A DNA stretch of 64,000 bases from Bacteroidales bacterium (GTDB taxonomy: Bacteria; Bacteroidota; Bacteroidia; Bacteroidales; WCHB1-69). The position numbers were made by a program, and so were the translations under genes. The stretch covers positions 70,585-134,584 of the forward strand of contig JAILCI010000040.1 of the NCBI GenBank assembly GCA_024686335.1, given 5' to 3'. How positions within the stretch are numbered: the stretch's first letter is position 1; each line of letters opens with the position of its first letter. Shown here in pieces: positions 16,131-22,348 of the stretch. Below the pieces are notes generated by a model. The model did no database searches. It was given only the letters and a program-made list of their open reading frames with translations, and had not been told where the DNA came from.

Positions 16131-17651
16131 TTAGAATGCGTAGTTCACCTTTACAATTTCGCCCATTTTCTTCTTGTTGGTACCGATACCTACCACATAG
16201 TCATCACCCATTGAAAGAGGAATAATCATACGATATTTGTCGGTCTTGCCATTCAGAATAGCCTTAGTCTCAATAGGTTGCCCCGGGACAATAGCACAAT
16301 ATGCGGTTGCATGAGCCGGAGCAAATGACGGCTTGCTCAACATACCAGATTTACCTAAATAGTTCTCCATCGCATCGCAGAAGAAGAGATAAACCTTGCC
16401 GTTATGCATCAAAGGAACATAGGAGAATCCTTGGGCACGCAACGACAATGTCTTTTGCGGCACACCTGAGCCAGCCATCTGATTCTTCTTAATCAAGGCG
16501 AAATCAATGAGCTTACCTGTCTCATCAGCATAGACAACAGGAATATTTCGGGCATAGTATTTATAGGATGTCATACCTTTACTGTCCCTGATAATCACGG
16601 TGGCTCTCATCTCACCAAGGAGCAAAAGTTTGCCATCAGGATATTCCTCGATATATTGGGCCGTTGTAGCATGCTTATCTGGAGCAGGGATACCCAACAT
16701 GGCCTTTCCAGCATAATAGTCACTAGGAAACTCAGCCTTGTCGATAATAAATCCCTCATTCTGCAAGTTGAGGACACCCATAAAATAGCCGGCCTCGTTT
16801 TCTTTAAAGTTTTCACAATAGTAACCACCTACGACAAGATTTCCATTGGAAGTGAGCTTCATCTTGCCAGAGGTTACATATCCGAAATCAATACGCTCAT
16901 CAACAGAACGAGTGTTATCGGATGAGATGGTTATGATGTGCAATGCCTCGTCATCGCGAGATGATCTGGTAGCATTAGTATACGAGGAGACTGCAGTGTA
17001 TGCCACAGCGTCATTATCCACAACGAAATCAATGATAGAGAAGGTCTTATTGGAGAAGTCGAAATCGACATCGTTCTCCCAAAGTTTCTCACCGCCGTCA
17101 CCAAAGGCCATAGCTACAGAACCTTTGAAGTCATTCTTCTTGGTGGCTGCTAAAACGCAGAAAGCCATCTTGCTGTTATCCGGTGAAACACCATGATACA
17201 GATACAATCCATCTCTCTTCTCAGTAGTGATAGTGAAAACTGGCTCGGGATTCCATTTGGCAGGAGATTGATTTTTAGCAATGGTATTCAGAAATAAAGT
17301 ATATGTTTTGGTCTTATTCTCCCATAGGCTAAACAAAGCGTAAAGATTTTTCTCATCTTCATACATATTGATAAACTCGTATGAATTAAGATGTTGCAAG
17401 TACATCTCGGACACCTTGTTACTTTTCCGATCGATAGAAAAGATAATGTCATCTACAGGTTTGGACGCTGACCATACGGTATTGTCCGTGTAAAAAAGGT
17501 AGGTATGACCATCCGCACTCTCCAACTGTCCTGTTGTCATGTATGAAGCAAGAGGAGCCTTCACAATATTCTCCCTGAGAACCTGATAAGACTGACCGAA
17601 AAGAGTCATGCTGGCCATAGCCAGAAAACAAACGAATAATAACTTTTTCAT
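16131..17651 (-). CDS. Exported protein of unknown function
   Basis: The 506-residue product begins with a clear signal peptide (MKKLLFVCFLAMASMTLFGQ). The mature part has repeated short beta-type segments with aromatic residues (HTYLFYTDNTVWSAS, GKVYLFFCDAMENY, NGNLVVGGYYCENF), which could be a beta-propeller; this is only an impression. I do not recognise the family. It heads an operon with the M48 protease (3-base gap) and a barrel protein, so it probably works with them in the periplasm or outer membrane. Confidence 0.7.
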   Translation of the reverse strand: MKKLLFVCFLAMASMTLFGQSYQVLRENIVKAPLASYMTTGQLESADGHTYLFYTDNTVWSASKPVDDIIFSIDRKSNKVSEMYLQHLNSYEFINMYEDEKNLYALFSLWENKTKTYTLFLNTIAKNQSPAKWNPEPVFTITTEKRDGLYLYHGVSPDNSKMAFCVLAATKKNDFKGSVAMAFGDGGEKLWENDVDFDFSNKTFSIIDFVVDNDAVAYTAVSSYTNATRSSRDDEALHIITISSDNTRSVDERIDFGYVTSGKMKLTSNGNLVVGGYYCENFKENEAGYFMGVLNLQNEGFIIDKAEFPSDYYAGKAMLGIPAPDKHATTAQYIEEYPDGKLLLLGEMRATVIIRDSKGMTSYKYYARNIPVVYADETGKLIDFALIKKNQMAGSGVPQKTLSLRAQGFSYVPLMHNGKVYLFFCDAMENYLGKSGMLSKPSFAPAHATAYCAIVPGQPIETKAILNGKTDKYRMIIPLSMGDDYVVGIGTNKKKMGEIVKVNYAF

Positions 17652-17722
17652 AATGATATGTTTTTATTTTAATTAATAATCAAAGATGGTATTCAACAAG
17701 ATATTTTGTATAAAAAAACATG

Positions 17723-17730
17723 CAAAAATA
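17723..17730 (-). promoter_or_regulatory. Possible -7 box (TATTTTTG) for the M48 operon
   Basis: The minus strand reads TATTTTTG about 70 bases before the first ATG of the operon. The surrounding A/T runs make a chance match plausible and no -33 TTTG is visible at the right spacing. Bases 17731-17880 contain no gene. Confidence 0.35.
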
Positions 17731-17880
17731 AAAAAAAAGTATCATGATGTCACACTAAACATACAAAGATCCAATCTCCCTCAATGTGACAACATATATT
17801 ATAGATGCAGGAAAGTAAAAAGGTTGCAGAGGGGAGAAAAAAAAATTAAGGAGTGGGTAGAGATTGACCATAATCACGAT

Positions 17881-17907
17881 TAGAGACGTTCCATGGAACG
17901 TCTCTAC
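17881..17907 (-). repeat. Perfect 26-bp palindrome with GTAG foot (REP-like)
   Basis: Bases 17881-17906 are perfectly self-complementary; each arm reads TAGAGACGTTCCA. CTAC at 17904-17907 gives GTAG on the minus strand, and the flank CTACAGGGGA matches the flank of the palindrome at 22199-22222 although the stem differs. Confidence 0.75.
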
Positions 17908-17923
17908 AGGGGAACTCCCATAA

Positions 17924-17972
17924 TCTTCAGTCTCAAGTCTATGGTCTACGGTCTTCACTCTCCAGTCTCCTT
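17924..17972. repeat. Seven tandem degenerate heptads (TCTNNNN)
   Basis: The stretch divides exactly into 7-nt units: TCTTCAG, TCTCAAG, TCTATGG, TCTACGG, TCTTCAC, TCTCCAG, TCTCCTT. It runs into the 3' end of the BatA-like gene and includes its stop codon at 17955-17957. Confidence 0.6.
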
Positions 17973-20015
17973 ATTCAACTTCGCCTTTCCCCAGAAACGT
18001 AGGATGGCGATTTCAGCGAGGAAGCAGAGCAGGGCGAGAATCAGGAACCAGATCCAAAGCGGGCGACCATTCATGTTGTCGGTAGCAGCTTTGGCCATGT
18101 CTTTGGTGTCGCCGCGAACAATCTTGATGTCGGCGGGAGCCTCCTTGACCATATCCTGCAAAGCCTTTTCGTCGTAATAAGAGAGATCTGACTCTTTGCG
18201 ATCCTGGTTGAAGGCCATAGCACTCTCCACGGTACCGTTGTTTACAACATCATAGAGACCACTTTCTCCCACTTGGTTATGGAAATAGAGAGCCGTCTCG
18301 TTACCGGAAGCACGCTGCTCAGGGATAAACTCGAATTGTCCTTCATGGGATTTCAAAGAAACGGACCCATCTGTGTGAGCACCTGTTAGGCCGACTGTCT
18401 GCATGTTGTCACGACCAATTATATTGTAGAGTTTCGTCTGCATAGCACTCATGATACCGATATTGTGCAAGGGCACGAAGAAGAGTGCGTGACGGTGCGC
18501 GCTACCGAAGGCATCATCCATGCCTACAGCCGAGAGGACAACTTTACCTTTCCCGACCATGTAGGCAGTCAGAAGAGCATCGCCATTCTCCAGCGACATA
18601 ATAACCTCACTACCCTTGGTGCTGCCACCAATAGTGTAATGCTGCAACGTAATAGGCATATCGAGCTTTTCATCCTGGTTATTGAAAGCGCCTTTAAAAT
18701 AAAGGCTCTCACGGTTCACAGACTTGCACTTAACCGAATTCTTGACAAGTTGACCATAGCGGCCCACACCAAGGCCTGAGAGAAATGATGACCACGATGC
18801 ATCCATCTCAGTACCAGGGAGAACCAGAAGCGTTCCCCCACCCTGCACAAACTTGCTCAGTTCATCCGCCATACCAGAAGAAATGGTAGGAACCTCACTC
18901 ATCACCACTACATCAGCTTGCTTCATCTGAGTGTAATTAACTTGCGTATAAGGCATTGCCTGATAGTTGAAGACCGAGTCTTTGCCATACAGAGCCTGCA
19001 CAAAACGATTGCCCTGCTTGCTCAGAATAGCTACAATATTTGTGTTGTCGGTAACGGTATAGGTTAGATAAAGATTGTCGTCAAAGACAATCGGCGCATC
19101 CTCAATAGTGATGCGGGCATACTGGATACCGGTCGCGTCGATAGTATAAACCATACGGCAATCCACGGAACCGCCCGGCTGCAAATCGACAGTCGAGATC
19201 GCTTTCTGTTTGTCGTTGATATAGAGTTTCACAGGCAACTTCTCCAATGTCTTTTCGCCATAGTTGGTAATCCGCGCATACAGAGTCACCTGATTACCCA
19301 ATTTAAAGACAGGAGAGAGGAACCAGCAACTGTCTATACTCACGTTGTTGGTACCCTCTGCCGGCATCGGAATCAGGAAGATCTGGGCAGTGGTGTCGCG
19401 GCGAAGTTCTGTAGCATCAAAATTTTGCTTTTGAAAATCAGAGATATAATAGTGAACCACATTAGTATGTTGCGACTGCGCAGCGGTATTCTTCTCAAAA
19501 GATAAAACCTCGTCAAATGAGTGGCTATTAGGCGACACCTGAATCTTATCGAGAAGTTCCAAAATTTGGTCCTTGTTGAGCACATGAGACTCTTCACCAG
19601 AAAAGTCTTGGGTTGTCAATACAAAATCATCGGCATAGTTGAATGTATTGACGATGGATTTAGCAGCATCCACCGCATCATTAAGCATAGTACCATTTTT
19701 ACTGTCGCTCTCCATGGAATAAGAGTTATCCAAGAAGATTGTCACGAGATTGCCTTTCCCGTTCTTATGCTTTGGATTCGGAATATAAGGTTGTGCGAAT
19801 GCAAAAACCAAAGCAGCAATACCAAGAACGCGCAAAGCCAGCACGATGAGATGCATAATCTGAGACTCTCGACGTGTCTTCTTCTCGATATCCTCCAACA
19901 TCTTCACATTGGAAAAATGAATCGTCTTATATCTTCTAAAATTGAAGAGGTGAATCAGTATGGGGATAGCGATACCGACAAGGCCTATGAGGAGTAATGG
20001 ATTGGCGAATGACAT
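17955..20015 (-). CDS. BatA N-terminal domain / von Willebrand-like membrane protein
   Basis: The 686-residue protein opens with the BatA-type N-terminal module (FANPLLLIGLVGIAIPILIHLFNFRRYKTIHFSNVKML) and a second membrane helix about residues 57-75. A VWA-like domain follows, with FLDNSYSMESDS resembling a partial MIDAS DxSxS motif, and a long beta-rich extracytoplasmic part leads to a C-terminal helix (WIWFLILALLCFLAEIAILRF). Such proteins belong to the Bacteroidota Bat/aerotolerance group and usually sit near MoxR and BatA/B genes; those are not seen here. It follows the RlmI-like gene by 40 bases. Its last codons lie in a heptad repeat array, so the extreme C-terminus is probably not conserved. 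Confidence 0.85.
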   Translation of the reverse strand: MSFANPLLLIGLVGIAIPILIHLFNFRRYKTIHFSNVKMLEDIEKKTRRESQIMHLIVLALRVLGIAALVFAFAQPYIPNPKHKNGKGNLVTIFLDNSYSMESDSKNGTMLNDAVDAAKSIVNTFNYADDFVLTTQDFSGEESHVLNKDQILELLDKIQVSPNSHSFDEVLSFEKNTAAQSQHTNVVHYYISDFQKQNFDATELRRDTTAQIFLIPMPAEGTNNVSIDSCWFLSPVFKLGNQVTLYARITNYGEKTLEKLPVKLYINDKQKAISTVDLQPGGSVDCRMVYTIDATGIQYARITIEDAPIVFDDNLYLTYTVTDNTNIVAILSKQGNRFVQALYGKDSVFNYQAMPYTQVNYTQMKQADVVVMSEVPTISSGMADELSKFVQGGGTLLVLPGTEMDASWSSFLSGLGVGRYGQLVKNSVKCKSVNRESLYFKGAFNNQDEKLDMPITLQHYTIGGSTKGSEVIMSLENGDALLTAYMVGKGKVVLSAVGMDDAFGSAHRHALFFVPLHNIGIMSAMQTKLYNIIGRDNMQTVGLTGAHTDGSVSLKSHEGQFEFIPEQRASGNETALYFHNQVGESGLYDVVNNGTVESAMAFNQDRKESDLSYYDEKALQDMVKEAPADIKIVRGDTKDMAKAATDNMNGRPLWIWFLILALLCFLAEIAILRFWGKAKLNKETGE

Positions 20016-20023
20016 ATATTTAA

Positions 20024-20044
20024 GTTATCAGTTTTCAGTTTTCA
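20024..20044. repeat. Three heptads GTTATCA/GTTTTCA
   Basis: GTTATCA, GTTTTCA, GTTTTCA in tandem occupy the 40-base gap between the RlmI-like gene and the BatA-like gene. The same heptads occur at 30009-30029. Confidence 0.65.
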
Positions 20045-20055
20045 ATTTAAAAATG

Positions 20056-21240
20056 TTACATATCTTCGACTTCGAGGAGGAGACCTTTGAGATAGGTGCC
20101 TTCCGGATGATAGATACTAACAGGATGGTCAGGTGCCTGTTGCATCTGGTGAACCACCCGTATATTCTTGTGTTCCAAAGCTGCCGCAGAGAAGAGGATT
20201 GTCTTGAAATCCTCCAGACTAATAGCTTGGGAACAAGAGAAAGTAAATAGCAAACCGCCGGGTTTAACAAGCTGCATGGCCTTACGGTTGATGGTGCGAT
20301 AACCTTTCGCACCTTGATCTTTAACCTTCAGATGCTTGGCAAAAGCTGGTGGATCGAGCACAATAAGGTCGTAGGGTTGTTCCCGCTTCTCCAGAAAAGC
20401 GAAGACATCCTCGCAACAGGCGGTATGACGCTTTTCAAAATCAGCACCGAGCAATTGTATGTTATTGCGTGTCAAATCAATAGCACCACGAGAAATATCC
20501 ACTGAGTCCACATGGGTAGCACCTCCGCGCAAAGCATATGAAGAGAAGCCTCCAGAGTAGCAGAACATATTGAGAACGGTCTTATCCTTGGCATACTGCT
20601 CCACCATTGCACGGCTGTCGCGCTGATCCAGGAAGAAACCCGTCTTCTGGCCACCCACGATATCGATTTTATAAGGAATCCCATTCTCTAACGACACAAC
20701 CTCTTCTGCCAGTTCACCAAGAAGGACACCGTCAGGCTCATCAAGACCGCAGGCATTGTTAAGTGTCTGATTGCTCTTGTTATATACACATCGCAGGTTG
20801 GGGAGCAGTTCTTGCAGAATGCGAGCAAAAGTGTCGCGCAATTGGTACATGCCCAGAGAATGACACTGCACAACTGCATGGTCGCCATAGCAGTCAACGA
20901 TCAATCCTGGCATGCCGTCGCCTTCACCATTGATAAGACGAAACATATTGGTACGATTGTCAGGCAGACCAAGCAAGTGACGATAATTCAATGCTCTCTG
21001 GAATTTTCCACGCCAGAAGTCGTTGTTGGGTTCCGTCTTCTCAAAGCTGAAGATACGTACCATGATAGAACTATTGGCATAGTGACCCATAGCGAGGAAG
21101 TTTCCCTTGGCATCGACAACCTCTACGATGTCGCCATCCTGGAGACCTTTATCCTTGTGGGCCACCGCCCCTGAGAACACCCAGGGGTGAAAACGCTGCA
21201 GGGAGCGTTCCTTACCGTTGCGAATACGTATCTGTTTCAT
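20056..21240 (-). CDS. Class I SAM-dependent rRNA methyltransferase (RlmI-like)
   Basis: The 394-residue protein has an N-terminal PUA domain (RNGKERSLQRFHPWVFSGAV) and a C-terminal Rossmann methyltransferase. Visible motifs are GGQKTGFFLDQRDSR, VLNMFCYSGGFSSYALRGGA (SAM-binding) and DLIVLDPPAFAK (catalytic-site DPP). This matches the RlmI family, which forms m5C in 23S rRNA, though the exact target in this phylum is not certain. The ATG at 21238-21240 is preceded by a TATTTTTG box. The BatA-like gene follows 40 bases downstream. Confidence 0.92.
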   Translation of the reverse strand: MKQIRIRNGKERSLQRFHPWVFSGAVAHKDKGLQDGDIVEVVDAKGNFLAMGHYANSSIMVRIFSFEKTEPNNDFWRGKFQRALNYRHLLGLPDNRTNMFRLINGEGDGMPGLIVDCYGDHAVVQCHSLGMYQLRDTFARILQELLPNLRCVYNKSNQTLNNACGLDEPDGVLLGELAEEVVSLENGIPYKIDIVGGQKTGFFLDQRDSRAMVEQYAKDKTVLNMFCYSGGFSSYALRGGATHVDSVDISRGAIDLTRNNIQLLGADFEKRHTACCEDVFAFLEKREQPYDLIVLDPPAFAKHLKVKDQGAKGYRTINRKAMQLVKPGGLLFTFSCSQAISLEDFKTILFSAAALEHKNIRVVHQMQQAPDHPVSIYHPEGTYLKGLLLEVEDM

Positions 21241-21275
21241 ATTGACACTAGACTACCTATTTATTAAAGAAGTGG

Positions 21276-21283
21276 CAAAAATA
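21276..21283 (-). promoter_or_regulatory. -7 box (TATTTTTG) for the RlmI-like gene
   Basis: The minus strand carries TATTTTTG 35 bases before the ATG at 21240. The region expected to hold the -33 element abuts the first REP hairpin at 21309. Confidence 0.55.
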
Positions 21284-21308
21284 CGATTTTTTCAATTATC
21301 GTGATTCG

Positions 21309-21332
21309 GTAGGGTCGATGCGTGCATCGACC
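21309..21332 (+). repeat. REP-type hairpin with 5' GTAG (copy 1)
   Basis: GTAG at 21309-21312 is followed by GGTCGATGC-GT-GCATCGACC, a 9-bp stem with a 2-nt loop. It belongs to the family around the RAYT gene. Confidence 0.88.
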
Positions 21333-21380
21333 ACCTGCCACGACAAAACAATCCTATATCGAAAAAAATCATCCATCCCT

Positions 21381-21404
21381 GTAGGGTCGATGCGTGCATC
21401 GACC
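21381..21404 (+). repeat. REP-type hairpin with 5' GTAG (copy 2)
   Basis: GTAG at 21381-21384 precedes the same 20-nt hairpin as copy 1 in the same orientation, 72 bases on. Confidence 0.88.
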
Positions 21405-21411
21405 ACATATA

Positions 21412-21430
21412 TTGATGCGTGCATCGATCA
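21412..21430 (+). repeat. Degenerate REP-type hairpin (copy 3)
   Basis: TTGATGCGTGCATCGATCA resembles the REP hairpin with a shortened, mismatched stem and no GTAG foot. It lies just before the 3' end of the RAYT gene. Confidence 0.65.
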
Positions 21431-21451
21431 CCCACCACGACAATCGAATCA

Positions 21452-22078
21452 TCAGCCTGGGTGAAAACGATCATATTCCCATTTTGCAACATTAGTCTCA
21501 ATATATTTGGCAATTATATGTAAAGTGCTCTCATTTCGGATAATATGATCGAAGAATCCAGATTGCCAAACGAACGGTTTATTTTGTTTACGGGCAAATT
21601 TTGTCACTGCGCTTTTCAAACCTCCAACGACTGTAGACAATCTACCTTTACGCAACGAAACATTCTGCATTTTTTCATCCACATTGTTATTTTTCCAACG
21701 TAAATGTGAATTTGATGTGGTTTCCCTTGGCGTTTCACGCAATCCCTCAGGGGAAACATTTTGAATATTTTTGATGTTTAAGGGACGAAGAGAAAAATCA
21801 TCTATTTCATCAATGATGATAATACAATGGAGATGATTGGGCATAACAACCCATAAAGGAATTTCAGCATACGGATAATGTGATGAAATATTATTGAATT
21901 GTTCGTTAACATATTGGCCAATGGTTGACAGGTTCATTTGACCATTAGAAATATTCCCAAAATAGTGTTTCTGATCTTTAGTACAGATAGTTATAAAATA
22001 CATCCCTCCATTATAATCATGCCATTGAGCACGAGGAGAATTATTATTAAACCGTTTTTGTAAATTTTCATTTTTCAT
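21452..22078 (-). CDS. REP-associated tyrosine transposase (RAYT, Y1/IS200-like superfamily)
   Basis: The 208-residue protein has the Y1_Tnp fold signature: GGMYFITICTKDQKHYF at the N-terminus, the HUH motif as HLH (His82, His84) in VVMPNHLHCIIII, LKSAVTKFARK, and the C-terminal FVWQSGFFDHIIRNE leading to KYIETNVAKW. Tyr192 in KYIETN aligns, from memory of E. coli TnpA_REP, with its nicking Tyr115. RAYTs are single-copy transposases that bind and cut REP hairpins carrying a 5' GTAG. Here such hairpins lie within 150 bases on both sides in opposite orientations, and another is found 14.6 kb away. No TAnnTTTG box precedes the ATG at 22076-22078. Confidence 0.9.
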   Translation of the reverse strand: MKNENLQKRFNNNSPRAQWHDYNGGMYFITICTKDQKHYFGNISNGQMNLSTIGQYVNEQFNNISSHYPYAEIPLWVVMPNHLHCIIIIDEIDDFSLRPLNIKNIQNVSPEGLRETPRETTSNSHLRWKNNNVDEKMQNVSLRKGRLSTVVGGLKSAVTKFARKQNKPFVWQSGFFDHIIRNESTLHIIAKYIETNVAKWEYDRFHPG

Positions 22079-22166
22079 CGTTACAATAATTTATTTTAAA
22101 TAATTGGTGAAAATATAAAAGATTTTTAATAATAACATAATAATTTTATAAAATTTTAAGATCAAT

Positions 22167-22222
22167 GGTCGATGCACGCAGTGGTCGATGCACGCAGTGG
22201 TCGATGCACGCATCGACCCTAC
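22167..22222 (-). repeat. REP-type hairpin with GTAG foot and two tandem partial copies (copy 4)
   Basis: On the minus strand GTAG (22219-22222) precedes the 20-nt hairpin at 22199-22218, in inverted orientation to copies 1 and 2 across the RAYT gene. It is followed by two exact 16-bp copies of GGTCGATGCACGCAGT (22167-22182 and 22183-22198, plus-strand reading), each a hairpin lacking part of one arm. Confidence 0.85.
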
Positions 22223-22315
22223 AGGGGATTCTCCAGTATGACCAACTATCATCACCCATTTTTTCGGCACAATATTTGTATAATGATTTCTGCCATAAGG
22301 CATATTTTTTTTTAT

Positions 22316-22323
22316 TATTTTTG
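22316..22323 (+). promoter_or_regulatory. -7 box (TATTTTTG) for clpC
   Basis: TATTTTTG ends 25 bases before the clpC ATG. This supports the ATG at 22349 rather than the longer open frame that begins inside the REP repeats. Confidence 0.55.
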
Positions 22324-22348
22324 CACCCTTAAAATAGAAAGGTTTTTT

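Noticed and set aside
22172..22348. Extended N-terminus of clpC in the longest open frame
   Set aside because: It begins inside the REP hairpins and crosses the -7 box; the ATG at 22349 gives the conserved ClpC start.
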